Positions 49,448 to 57,855 of a DNA stretch of 64,000 nt are shown here, piece by piece (the stretch's first letter is position 1; each line of letters starts with the position of its first letter). Below the pieces are notes generated by a model that saw only the letters and a program-made list of their open reading frames with translations, ran no database searches and had not been told where the DNA came from. Source of the DNA: Maricaulis maris (lineage in GTDB: Bacteria; Pseudomonadota; Alphaproteobacteria; Caulobacterales; Maricaulaceae); NCBI RefSeq assembly GCF_003634045.1, contig NZ_RBIM01000005.1, forward strand, positions 248,001-312,000. Direction: 5' to 3'. Both the position numbers and the translations under genes were made by a program.

Positions 49448-52021
49448 ATGGAACATGCGCAAAATTGGGTCGTCCTGAAATTTGGCGGCACCAGCGTTAA
49501 ATCGCTGGCCGATTGGCGTGTGATTTCCAAACGGATCGAAGCGGTGAGGGCGGACGGCAAACGCGTCTTCGTCGTCCATTCCGCCATCGCCACCATCTCC
49601 AACCTGCTCGACACGCTGGTCGCCAAGGCGGTCGACGGTGAGGGCGAGGACGAGCTGGCCGCGATCAAGGCGCGCCACCTGGAGCTCGCCGCCGAACTCG
49701 GCGTCAATGGCGAGGCCCTGCTGGCAGAGCATTTCGAAGCGCTCACCCGGCTGCGCGCCGGCCTCGCCCTGACGGGTGACGCCTCACCGCGCCTCAAGGC
49801 GCGCATCATGGCTCAGGGCGAGCTGATGGCGACCCGGCTTGGCCAGGCCTGGCTGGCAAAGGAGGGCACGGACTCGATCTGGCTCGATGCCCGCGACCAT
49901 CTTGCTGCCCTGCCGGCCTCTGGTGCGCGCGGTTATCTCGCCGTCGACTGCCAGCATGACCGGGACGAAACCCTGTCACGCCTGTGTGCCGACCTGCCAC
50001 CGGTGATCATCACGCAAGGCTTCATCGCGCGGCGCGAAGATGGCGACACGGCGCTTTTGGGACGCGGCGGGTCGGACACCTCGGCCAGTTATTTCGCGGC
50101 CAAGCTGGGCGCCGAGCGGATCGAGATCTGGACTGATGTGCCCGGCTTCTTCTCGGCCGATCCGCGCCTGACCGGCGCCGCGCGCCAGATACGTTCCCTC
50201 GCTTATGCCGAAGCCCAGGAACTGGCCTCGATGGGCGCCGGCGTGTTGCATCCGCGCGCCATCTCACCGGTCCGCAAGGCCGGGATCGAGATGCAGGTCT
50301 TGTGCACCCACCGCCCGGACATGTCCGGCACCACGATCTCGGTCAATCCGTCCGAGGATGCGCCGCGCCTGAAAGCGGTATCGGTCAAGCAGGGCGTGCG
50401 CTTGATCACGCTGGAAACCGACGGCATGTGGCGCGCGTCCGGCTTTCTCTCGCGCGCCTTCGAGCCCTTCGCCCGCCATGGCGTCTCGATCGACCTGGTG
50501 TCGACCTCGGAAACCTCCGTCACCGTCTCGCTGGATGATGATCCGGGCCTGACCCCGGATGTGCTCGGCGCGCTGGAGGACGACCTGGCCGAAATCGCCC
50601 GCGTCGAGATCATCGAGAATTGCGCCGCCGTCAGCCTCGTCGGTCGCGGCGTGCGCGCCCTGCTGGCCCAGTTCGGCCCGGCCATGGAGGCCTTCGCCCA
50701 TTATCCGGTCCGCCTCGTCTCGCAGGCGGCCAACGATCTCAACCTCACCGTTGTCGTCGATGGCGATCAGGGCAAGCCGCTCTGTCGCCGCCTGCATGAC
50801 CAGCTGATCCAGCCCAAGCCGATGGACAAGACCTTCGGCCCGTCCTGGCGTGAGATCGGCGAGAACCTGACCGACACCGCTCCCGCCGGAACCGGCACCT
50901 GGTGGCGGGCCAAGCGGCAGGCCCTGCTCGATCTCTGCCCGATCGATGGCGCGCTCTATGTCTATGACCTCGAGACCGTGAAGGCCCGCGCCTCGGCGGT
51001 TGCCGGCCTGAAAGGCCTCGATCGCGGCTGGTATGCGATGAAGGCCAATGGCCATCCCGACATGATCCGGACCGCGGTTGCGGCCGGGCTGGGCGTGGAA
51101 TGCGTCTCGATCAATGAAGTCCACGCCGCCCGCAAGGCGGTGCCCGACCTGCCCGTCGACCGCATTCTGTTTACGCCCAATTTCGCGCCGAAAGCGGAAT
51201 ACGCCGAGGCGTTGGAAATGGGTATCCATCTCACCCTTGACGGACTGCACCCGCTGCGCGCCTGGCCGGAGATTTTCAACGGCCGCAAGATCACGCTGCG
51301 GATCAATCCGCAACGCCCGGAAGGCCATCACAAACATGTCCGCACGGCCGGGCCGGAAGCCAAATTCGGCCTGCATGCCGACGAGTTGGCCGAGGCCAAG
51401 ACGCTGGCCTCCAAGGCCGGCGCTATCATCAACGGTCTGCACGTGCATTCCGGTTCGGGCATTTCCGATCCCGACCACTGGCGCCGCGTCGGCCTCTTCC
51501 TGGTGGAGACCGCCCGCGACATGCCCGATGTCGAAATCCTCGACCTGGGTGGCGGTCTCTCGGTCGATGAAGCCTCCGGCGTGCGCCGCATCGACATGGC
51601 GGCGCTGGACCAGGTCCTCTCCGACCTCAAGACCGCGCATCCGAAATACCAGCTCTGGATCGAGCCGGGCCGCTATATCTCGGCCGAGTCCGGTGTGCTG
51701 CTGGCCCGCGTGACCCAGCTCAAACAGACGCCGGATGCGCGCTTTGTCGGCATCAATACCGGCATGAACTCCCTCATCCGCCCGGCCCTCTACGGTGCCC
51801 GCCACGAGATCGTGAACCTCACACGCCTCGACGAAGCGGCCGCTTACGTCGCCGACATTGTCGGCCCGATCTGCGAAACCGCCGACCGATTGGGCGCCCA
51901 GCGCCTGATGCCGGAGACACAGGAAGGCGATGTCATCCTCATCGCCAATGGCGGGGCTTATGGGCGGGTCATGGCGTCGAGCTACAACATGCGCGAACCG
52001 GCGGGTGAGGCTGTGATCTAG
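49448..52021 (+). CDS. lysAC: Bifunctional aspartate kinase / diaminopimelate decarboxylase
   Basis: 857 residues joining the first and last enzymes of the lysine branch. The N-terminal kinase (about 1-285) has VLKFGGTSV, GRGGSDTSA and WTDVPGFFSADPR, then two ACT domains (about 305-460) that usually bind feedback inhibitors. The C-terminal decarboxylase (about 480-857) has the PLP lysine in YAMKANGHP (Lys532), LHVHSGSGI, DLGGGLS, EPGRYISAESG and GPICETAD. The same fusion is known from Xanthomonas and Xylella. GGAGAG is present upstream. The stop overlaps the end of the converging membrane gene by 4 bases. Confidence 0.93.
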   Translation: MEHAQNWVVLKFGGTSVKSLADWRVISKRIEAVRADGKRVFVVHSAIATISNLLDTLVAKAVDGEGEDELAAIKARHLELAAELGVNGEALLAEHFEALTRLRAGLALTGDASPRLKARIMAQGELMATRLGQAWLAKEGTDSIWLDARDHLAALPASGARGYLAVDCQHDRDETLSRLCADLPPVIITQGFIARREDGDTALLGRGGSDTSASYFAAKLGAERIEIWTDVPGFFSADPRLTGAARQIRSLAYAEAQELASMGAGVLHPRAISPVRKAGIEMQVLCTHRPDMSGTTISVNPSEDAPRLKAVSVKQGVRLITLETDGMWRASGFLSRAFEPFARHGVSIDLVSTSETSVTVSLDDDPGLTPDVLGALEDDLAEIARVEIIENCAAVSLVGRGVRALLAQFGPAMEAFAHYPVRLVSQAANDLNLTVVVDGDQGKPLCRRLHDQLIQPKPMDKTFGPSWREIGENLTDTAPAGTGTWWRAKRQALLDLCPIDGALYVYDLETVKARASAVAGLKGLDRGWYAMKANGHPDMIRTAVAAGLGVECVSINEVHAARKAVPDLPVDRILFTPNFAPKAEYAEALEMGIHLTLDGLHPLRAWPEIFNGRKITLRINPQRPEGHHKHVRTAGPEAKFGLHADELAEAKTLASKAGAIINGLHVHSGSGISDPDHWRRVGLFLVETARDMPDVEILDLGGGLSVDEASGVRRIDMAALDQVLSDLKTAHPKYQLWIEPGRYISAESGVLLARVTQLKQTPDARFVGINTGMNSLIRPALYGARHEIVNLTRLDEAAAYVADIVGPICETADRLGAQRLMPETQEGDVILIANGGAYGRVMASSYNMREPAGEAVI

Positions 52022-52731
52022 CCGCCCGCCTCACCCCGACCCTGCGTTTTCATCCCGGATGGAAACGCAGGGCGGCGGCCGAGGCGCATGCGCAAACTCG
52101 CAAACAGTGTCAGGCCGATAACCGTCAGCACTGGAGCCGACAATGCCAGCGGCGTGCGCAGGACGGGCGGCAGTACGGAATTATTGCCGAAAAAGAAGAT
52201 GAAGCTGGCGATGAAGAGGGCAAAGCCCATGCGCCAGATATGCCGGGTCAGGCGTTGGCGGGCATTCGCAGGTCCGCGCCGCAGGGCCAGGACATCAATG
52301 CCGGCAATCCAGAACGCCACACCGCCAAGGCTGTAGAAGGCCACGGGCGGCAAGTCGTTCAATGTGCCCGAGGGCAGGTTGGCGACCACCAGGCCAGAGC
52401 CGACCGCCGCGATGGCGACGAGGGAGATAAGGCCGGCGGCGACACGCTCGGCCCACCCGCTGATTCGGGCGGCGGCCATCCAGCCGGTCGTCACGGCATG
52501 CCCGGCCAGCAGGGCCAGGAAGGCCGTGAACAGGATTGAGCGGGCGAGGCTCATATACAGGCCGCTGGCGCAGAGCAGCAGCATCGAGACTACAAATACC
52601 CGCCCGGCCAAGCGATGTGTCAGACCGCCCTTGCGGACAAGAAAGGGCGTGCCACCGGCGAGAAGGCAGATCACACCGACCAAGAAATGGAGCTGTCCGA
52701 CAAGCGGCAGGCTGCTGATGGTGCTGATCAT
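52018..52731 (-). CDS. Integral membrane protein, DUF2306-like, second copy
   Basis: 237 residues with about seven membrane segments. Starts VGQLHFLVGVICLLAGGTPFLVRKGG and has HRLAGR and RLTRHIWRMGFALFIA, all mirrored in the upstream neighbour (HVLTGTLCVAAGGMAFLAPKGK, HRAAGS, RIARHLWRMGLAYFIA). The two are therefore tandem paralogues. The function is unknown. Its start overlaps the stop of the upstream copy by 4 bases. Confidence 0.75.
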   Translation of the reverse strand: MISTISSLPLVGQLHFLVGVICLLAGGTPFLVRKGGLTHRLAGRVFVVSMLLLCASGLYMSLARSILFTAFLALLAGHAVTTGWMAAARISGWAERVAAGLISLVAIAAVGSGLVVANLPSGTLNDLPPVAFYSLGGVAFWIAGIDVLALRRGPANARQRLTRHIWRMGFALFIASFIFFFGNNSVLPPVLRTPLALSAPVLTVIGLTLFASLRMRLGRRPAFPSGMKTQGRGEAGG

Positions 52732-53417
52732 GACGCCGCTCCCGGATGACGGCGTGACCGCTTGAACAGCGTGCGGGCGAGGAAGCCGAGGATCAGCAAG
52801 GCCGTCAGCCCCTCGGGCAGGGACAGCCATCCGCTCTCTCGCAACGCCTCGGGGAAGATGCGGGCACCCGGACCGGTGAAGAAGGATCCGACGGCGATGA
52901 AATAGGCCAGACCCATGCGCCAGAGATGGCGGGCGATGCGGTGACGCGGGGAGACGGTGCCGCGGACCAGCAGGGTCAAATCGGCGACCGCGCCCATCGC
53001 CGTCATCATGGCCAGCAAGAGATAATCCTCGGCGGCAAAACCGAGCAGGCGGCCGGTCTCTGTCTGCAAGGCCATGACAGCCAGTGTCGCCAATCCGGCC
53101 AGTCCGACGAGGATGGCGGCCAGGGCCGTCCACTCGAAAGCACCAGGCCGGTGGGTCCGCCAACGCGCCGTGCGCCATCCGGTCAGCACCAGGTAGGCGG
53201 CCAGCAGACCGGCGAAGGCGGTGATCAACAGGCGGTCGGGTTCCAGAAGGCCAATCACCGCGCCCGACAGGGCCGTCGCCAGCATCGAGACCAGGAAGAG
53301 CGATCCGGCAGCCCGGTGGATGGACTTGCCCTTGGGGGCCAGGAAAGCCATCCCGCCAGCGGCGACACAGAGCGTGCCGGTGAGAACATGAAAGAGTGTG
53401 AGCAATTCGGGCGTCAT
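52728..53417 (-). CDS. Integral membrane protein, DUF2306-like, first copy
   Basis: 229 residues with about seven membrane segments, paralogous to the following gene. The KG-x(4)-HR and RHLWRMG motifs recur in both. AGGA precedes the ATG. It is divergent from the AraC-type regulator, about 150 bases away, which probably controls this pair. The conserved histidines within or next to membrane helices hint at haem or metal binding, which is a guess. Confidence 0.75.
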   Translation of the reverse strand: MTPELLTLFHVLTGTLCVAAGGMAFLAPKGKSIHRAAGSLFLVSMLATALSGAVIGLLEPDRLLITAFAGLLAAYLVLTGWRTARWRTHRPGAFEWTALAAILVGLAGLATLAVMALQTETGRLLGFAAEDYLLLAMMTAMGAVADLTLLVRGTVSPRHRIARHLWRMGLAYFIAVGSFFTGPGARIFPEALRESGWLSLPEGLTALLILGFLARTLFKRSRRHPGAAS

Positions 53418-53569
53418 GCTGGATTCCTGATTTGGCCTGTGTCAGAGAGCGAGGCTCGCAACATGTCGGTTTGCGAATGTTTCCGCGCCTCGCCCTGCAG
53501 GCGCGGACACCGGACATGTCCGGGCCAGCCGGTCCGGACAGGCAGATTTCAGCAAGGCGCAATGCCCCC

Positions 53570-54757
53570 ATGAGCCCATCCGCCTCTCTCGACCTGCTGC
53601 CATTTGCCCTGGCTTCGGCGGCAAGCGGACAGGCCCTGCTCTGCCTTCTTGTGGTGTTGAGCAGCCCGGCCGCAGCGCTGCCGCGACACTGGCTGGCCGG
53701 GCTTTTCACCCTGCTTGCCATCCTCGCCTCCGGCCCGGTCGTGGCGGCGATCCTGCCCGGTGGGCAAGCGCTGATGGCCGGGCTCCTGCTGGTCGCACTC
53801 TACGCGCTGCCGCCGCTGTTCTGGGGCTATGTGACGGCCCTGACGCGGCTGGGCCCGGACGCGCCTGCGGCGCTCTCGCTCTGGCATTGGGTCGGGCCGG
53901 GACTGGCCCTGGCCTGTGCCGGGCTGGTCTGGACGCTGCCCGCAGAAAGTGTCGAGTTCATCCTGGAGACCGGCGAACTGCCGGGCGGGACCCACGCTGC
54001 GGCAACTGTCCTGTGCGTCTTCGTCCTGGTGCTGGCCTGGAATCTGGTGTCGGGCGTCTATGTCCACCGCATCCTGTCGCGCCTGAACGCCTACAGACGC
54101 GCCCTGCGCGACCATTTCTCCAATACCGAGCGCCGCGAACTGGCCTGGCTTCGCGTCATGATTGTCGCGATCGTCGGCGTCTGGCTGGCGGTCATGGCGG
54201 TGCTTGTCTGGGACAATCTGGTCGCCAGCCTGACGCTTCCGCCCGTTGTTGGCAGCCTGCTGGTCATACTGCTGACGGTGATGCTGGCCGCGCGTGGCCT
54301 GTCACAATTCCCGGGCCTGGCGACGGTCGAGCGGGTCGACGGGGGCACGAATGTCGCCGCGCCGGATGACGAGACAGGCCCCAAATACCGCAAGTCTGCC
54401 CTCGAACCGGATCACGCCGCGCGCATCGCCGCGCGCATCGAAGCCGTCATGGTCAATGACGCGCTCTATCTCGACCCCAACCTGTCGCTGCCGAAACTGG
54501 CCAAGGCCATCGCCGTACCGGCCAATCTGGTCTCCCAGGTTCTCAACCAGAACCTCGACACCACCTTCTTCGACTACGTCAATCGCTGCCGGATCGCGGC
54601 GTCGCTGCCAAGGGTTCTCGCGGGCGATGCAACCGTCCTGACCATCGCACTGGATGTCGGCTTCAACGCCCGCTCGACCTTCTATACCGCTTTCAAGGCC
54701 GCCACCGGCCAGACCCCAAGCCAGTGGCGGGCCAGCCAGAGCACTGAGCCGGGATAG
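53570..54757 (+). CDS. Membrane-embedded AraC family transcription regulator
   Basis: 395 residues. The first ~245 residues make about seven membrane segments; the C-terminal ~110 residues form an AraC-type DNA-binding domain with two helix-turn-helix units (LPKLAKAIAVPANLVSQVLNQ and VLTIALDVGFNARSTFYTAFKAATGQTPSQWR). Regulators of this form sense a signal in the membrane and act from there. The divergent pair of membrane proteins is the likely target. The start lies in front of the first hydrophobic segment. Confidence 0.82.
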   Translation: MSPSASLDLLPFALASAASGQALLCLLVVLSSPAAALPRHWLAGLFTLLAILASGPVVAAILPGGQALMAGLLLVALYALPPLFWGYVTALTRLGPDAPAALSLWHWVGPGLALACAGLVWTLPAESVEFILETGELPGGTHAAATVLCVFVLVLAWNLVSGVYVHRILSRLNAYRRALRDHFSNTERRELAWLRVMIVAIVGVWLAVMAVLVWDNLVASLTLPPVVGSLLVILLTVMLAARGLSQFPGLATVERVDGGTNVAAPDDETGPKYRKSALEPDHAARIAARIEAVMVNDALYLDPNLSLPKLAKAIAVPANLVSQVLNQNLDTTFFDYVNRCRIAASLPRVLAGDATVLTIALDVGFNARSTFYTAFKAATGQTPSQWRASQSTEPG

Positions 54758-54787
54758 CGCGGCACGGACTGTCGCGCGCTTAGCGCG

Positions 54788-55240
54788 TCAATGGCACGCC
54801 TTGTTCAGGGCGGCGAGGCGCCAGTAATTATAGGGCAAGGGTGCAAGGAAACCGGCCAGCAGCATGATCGGAATCACCCACCAGGTGAGCATCGCGCCGC
54901 CGGTCAGCCAGACATCGACGCCATTCATCACCGCTTCCATGGCGATCATCGAGATGAAGGACATGCCGATGGCCGTCTTGAAGGCCGTGGCCAGCGCCAT
55001 CTGCCGTGACAGGATGATTGTCTCCAGGGCGATCGAGGTCAAAAGCCCGTTGACGATGGCCAGGCTCATGACCGCCAGCATCGGCCAGCCGAAATCGAAG
55101 ACCTGAAAGACGGCGATCGTGCCGAAATCGCCGATCGAACAGCCCAATAGACACCAGGCCGTATTCTGTGACGCCGTGCGCCAATGGCTGGTGTCGGACC
55201 AGAAGGCGGGGCGCGTCAGGGAAGATGCGGGGGCGGACAT
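54788..55240 (-). CDS. DUF4396 membrane protein, probably copper-regulated
   Basis: 150 residues with four membrane segments. TASQNTAWCLLGCSIGDFGTIAVFQ, GLLTSIALETIIL, GMSFISMIAMEAVMNGVD and the final PLPYNYWRLAALNKACH are all typical of the family. Conserved Cys, His and Met residues in or near the helices (two Cys in the first helix, MSFISMIAMEAVM, terminal CH) would suit metal binding. AAGGAG precedes the ATG. A CueR-type promoter (55271-55301) drives it away from the MerR gene. The function is unknown; a role in copper handling is inferred. Confidence 0.8.
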   Translation of the reverse strand: MSAPASSLTRPAFWSDTSHWRTASQNTAWCLLGCSIGDFGTIAVFQVFDFGWPMLAVMSLAIVNGLLTSIALETIILSRQMALATAFKTAIGMSFISMIAMEAVMNGVDVWLTGGAMLTWWVIPIMLLAGFLAPLPYNYWRLAALNKACH

Positions 55241-55270
55241 GTCATACTCCTTTGTCAGCAACCGTGCGGG

Positions 55271-55301
55271 ACGCTAATGCTTCCAGTAACTGGAAGGTCA
55301 A
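55271..55301 (-). promoter_or_regulatory. CueR/MerR-type promoter with 19-bp spacer
   Basis: On the minus strand: -35 TTGACC, a 19-base spacer and -10 TAGCGT. The spacer region holds the perfect dyad CTTCCAG-TTA-CTGGAAG (55280-55296). Long-spacer promoters with this dyad are the classic target of copper-sensing MerR proteins. It directs transcription into the DUF4396 gene. Confidence 0.85.
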
Positions 55302-55311
55302 GGAGGAGTTG

Positions 55312-55701
55312 ATGCAGATCAGCGAGGCCGCCCGGCGGGCCGGATTGCCGGTCAAGACCGTCCGCTATTATGCCGATATCGGCCTGGTCCGGCCACCGGC
55401 GCGGACCGACAGCAATTACCGTGACTATGACAGCGCCGCGCTGGCCAAGCTGGTCTTCGTCCGCCGCGCCCGCGATTTCGGCTTCTCCATCCCGGAATGC
55501 CGCGAACTGCTGGCGCTTTATGAAGACCGCGACCGCTCGAGCGCCGATGTCCGCGCCCTGGCCGCCGCCCATCTGACCGAGATCGAGGAAAAACAACGCC
55601 AGCTCGCTGCCCTGCGCGACGAACTCGCCCATCTGGTGAACGCCTGCCAAGGCAATGACCGCCCCGATTGCCCGATCCTGGATCGGCTGGAGGCGGAATA
55701 G
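55312..55701 (+). CDS. cueR: Copper-responsive MerR family regulator (CueR/HmrR type)
   Basis: 129 residues. Winged helix-turn-helix at the N terminus (MQISEAARRAGLPVKTVRYYADIGLV), a long dimer helix and the metal loop with Cys112 and Cys120 (CQGNDRPDC), seven residues apart as in copper(I), silver and gold sensors. GDRPDCPIL-type ending is usual for the group. The start has AGGAGG upstream, and the shared operator lies 15 bases before the ATG. Confidence 0.88.
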   Translation: MQISEAARRAGLPVKTVRYYADIGLVRPPARTDSNYRDYDSAALAKLVFVRRARDFGFSIPECRELLALYEDRDRSSADVRALAAAHLTEIEEKQRQLAALRDELAHLVNACQGNDRPDCPILDRLEAE

Positions 55702-55732
55702 CGGCCCCCAAGACCATGCTTGCCTCTCTCCC

Positions 55733-55842
55733 CGTCATCCCACGGTCGCGGCATCGCCGCGATCCGGGGGACCTCGCCCACCCAGTCAACGAGCAAGCTG
55801 GGGTCCCCCGGATGCCCGCTTCGCGGTCCCCGTGGGATGACG
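55733..55842. repeat. Palindromic intergenic repeat, 110 bp
   Basis: CGTCATCCCACGG (55733-55745) and its perfect inverse CCGTGGGATGACG (55830-55842) are the ends. Inner inverted segments (CCGGGGGACC with GGTCCCCCGG) extend the pairing. Same end type as the element at 14811-14945. Confidence 0.7.
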
Positions 55843-55910
55843 TGTTGAGGGAGTGGAGGTAGAGGCGCGCGCGGCGCATTCCCCGCCCTAAACCACTTGC
55901 CGAGAGACAG

Positions 55911-55989
55911 CCGTATCCGGGTCTTCAGCTCAAGGGTGAAACCGCGAAGCGGCGGCTGCGCCGCCCTTGACCTGAAGACCCGGATACGG
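55911..55989. repeat. Long perfect inverted repeat, 18-bp arms
   Basis: CCGTATCCGGGTCTTCAG (55911-55928) and its exact inverse (55972-55989) enclose 43 bases that contain further pairing (CAAGGG with CCCTTG, GCGGC with GCCGC). It lies about 55 bases from the end of the hypothetical gene at 56044. It has no T run, so it is more likely a repeat element than a terminator. Confidence 0.65.
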
Positions 55990-56043
55990 CCCGCTGGCTG
56001 ACAAGAGGTTTATGGAGGGTTGTGCGCGGGGGCGCCCATCGCC

Positions 56044-56616
56044 CTATGGCCCGATCCACATGGCCACGCCAAATGCGAGATACATCAGGCCCCAGAGCCC
56101 GGCCTGTGTCCGGAAACTAGCGGTAGGTCCCCACCCCCAGCGCCGAATCAACGCATCAGCCTCATCATCTGTGCGTGCGCCGCGCCTGCGCACGAACCGA
56201 CGCAATCCCATTGCCATCATTCCGCCGGCGCCAGCCCGCAGAAAAACAACGGCAACGTCATCACGAAAGGTCTTGTCCCTTATTTCCCAGCGGGCGAGCC
56301 AATAGGTGGCGGGGACAAAGGGCAACGTAACGAGACAGCCGAAGCCTATATCGACAAGGGTCGGCTGTTCTGCCCTGAGAATTGTCGTCATCACCGCAAT
56401 CATAAGGCCGACGGCCATCAGATAGATGCTGGGCCTGTGATGTTCAGGAAGCTTTGCCTCATCGATTTGTTCGAGCGTGAAGTGCTCATCGACCAATCCA
56501 ATCAGGCGGTCGATGAAGACCGGCGGATACTCTTCGCGGACGAGATCAGCGCGCACATCGGCCAGCAACACCTGCTTGTCGACGGCTGCCGCCAGTTCGG
56601 TGCCCCCTGCTCCCAC
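56044..56616 (-). CDS. Hypothetical membrane protein downstream of nrdB
   Basis: 190 residues. A soluble N-terminal part with LIGLVDEHFTLEQIDEAKLPEHHRPS, then about four membrane segments (roughly 68-84, 88-106, 122-140 and 168-188) with a basic loop RRFVRRRGARTDDEADALIRR. No family recognised. The start is GTG, 7 bases after the nrdB stop, so it is likely the last gene of the nrdB transcript. Confidence 0.6.
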   Translation of the reverse strand: MGAGGTELAAAVDKQVLLADVRADLVREEYPPVFIDRLIGLVDEHFTLEQIDEAKLPEHHRPSIYLMAVGLMIAVMTTILRAEQPTLVDIGFGCLVTLPFVPATYWLARWEIRDKTFRDDVAVVFLRAGAGGMMAMGLRRFVRRRGARTDDEADALIRRWGWGPTASFRTQAGLWGLMYLAFGVAMWIGP

Positions 56617-56623
56617 GCTGCCC

Positions 56624-57658
56624 CTACTCCGCCGGCTCTTCCGTCTTCTCCACCTTCATCTTGTCGAACATGCCCCACACGCCTTCATCGCCGTGCCAGT
56701 CGCCCTTGGTGGCGCCCTTGGAGTATTCGGTGGCTCTGGCTTCGAAGAAGTTGGCGTGCTCGACGCCGTTGAGGATTTCCGACAGCCAGGGCAGCGGGTG
56801 TTCCTTGACGCCGTAGATCTTCGGCAGGCCGAGCTGGCCGAGGCGCCAGTCGGCGATATAGCGGATATAGTTCTTGATATCGTCCGGCGTCATGCCTTCG
56901 ACCTCGCCGGCCTCGAAGGCCAGATCGATGAATTTGTCCTCCAGGCCGACCACGGTGCGGCAGCACTCGGTGATGTCGTCCTTGACCTCCTGGGTCAGGG
57001 CGCCGGTCTCCTCGGCGAAGGCGTGGAAGAGCTTGATCATGCCTTCGCAGTGCAGGCTCTCATCGCGGATCGACCAGGTCACGATCTGGCCCATCCCCTT
57101 CATCTTGTTGAAGCGCGGGAAATTCATCAGCATGGCGAAGGAGGCGAACAGTTGCAGGCCTTCGGTGAAGGCGCCGAACATGGCCACGGTGCGCAGGATG
57201 TCGGCCTCGTTCTCGACCCCGAAACGCTGCATGTAATCATGCTTGTCGGCCATGGCCTGGTATTCCATGAAGGCCGAGAATTCACTGTCCGGCATGCCGA
57301 TCGTCTCCAGCAGGAGCGCGTAGGCGGCGATGTGGATCGTCTCCATGTTGGAGAAGGAGGCCAGCATCATCTTCACCTCGGTCGGGCGGAAGACGCGGCT
57401 GTAACGCTCCATGTAATTGTCATTCACCTCGACATCGGACTGGGTGAAGAAGCGGAAGATCTGGGTCAGCAGATTGCGCTCGCCATCATTGAGCTTGGTC
57501 GCCCAATCCTTGCAGTCCTCGCCCAGCGGCACTTCTTCCGGCATCCAGTGGACCTGCTGCTGCTTCTTCCAGAAGTCATAGGCCCAGGGATAGCGAAACG
57601 GCTTGTAGGAATGCGAGGTGGTCAGGAGGCCCGGCAAATTCTCGGTGGCGGTGGTCAT
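56624..57658 (-). CDS. nrdB: Class I ribonucleotide reductase, small subunit
   Basis: Holds the diiron-tyrosyl radical cofactor for making deoxyribonucleotides. 344 residues. Metal ligands Asp75, Glu106 and His109 with radical Tyr113 are in ETIHIAAY, and further ligands are in EGLQLFASF and SIRDESLHCEG. The C-terminal acidic tail (EKTEEPAE) would dock into NrdA. An NrdR-box-like dyad lies 64-79 bases upstream. It is not next to nrdA; two other genes lie between. Confidence 0.93.
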   Translation of the reverse strand: MTTATENLPGLLTTSHSYKPFRYPWAYDFWKKQQQVHWMPEEVPLGEDCKDWATKLNDGERNLLTQIFRFFTQSDVEVNDNYMERYSRVFRPTEVKMMLASFSNMETIHIAAYALLLETIGMPDSEFSAFMEYQAMADKHDYMQRFGVENEADILRTVAMFGAFTEGLQLFASFAMLMNFPRFNKMKGMGQIVTWSIRDESLHCEGMIKLFHAFAEETGALTQEVKDDITECCRTVVGLEDKFIDLAFEAGEVEGMTPDDIKNYIRYIADWRLGQLGLPKIYGVKEHPLPWLSEILNGVEHANFFEARATEYSKGATKGDWHGDEGVWGMFDKMKVEKTEEPAE

Positions 57659-57719
57659 GATGTCAGCTCTCCTGCTTGGCGTCAGCGACCTGGATGGCGC
57701 GCGCCCGAATCAATGCGAT

Positions 57720-57739
57720 GAACACAACATATTGTGTTC
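57720..57739. promoter_or_regulatory. NrdR-box-like dyad upstream of nrdB
   Basis: GAACACAA-CATA-TTGTGTTC, a perfect inverted repeat with 8-base arms. The inner 16 bases ACACAACATATTGTGT (57722-57737) resemble the NrdR consensus ACACTATATATAGTGT. Only one box is seen here, where two are usual, so another repressor is possible. Confidence 0.5.
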
Positions 57740-57855
57740 TTGGTTTCCAAAACGTCTACAGCTTGATCAGGCTTGGCTGACCGCGACTGTGGAAACTGCC
57801 CGATTCTTGAAGCGGGGGGCAGACTTGGGCACATCACGATTTCTGTCGGTGAGAC

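Noticed and set aside
57720-57739. LexA site before nrdB
   Set aside because: The alphaproteobacterial LexA box is the direct repeat GTTC-N7-GTTC. This dyad is inverted with a different spacing, so NrdR fits better.
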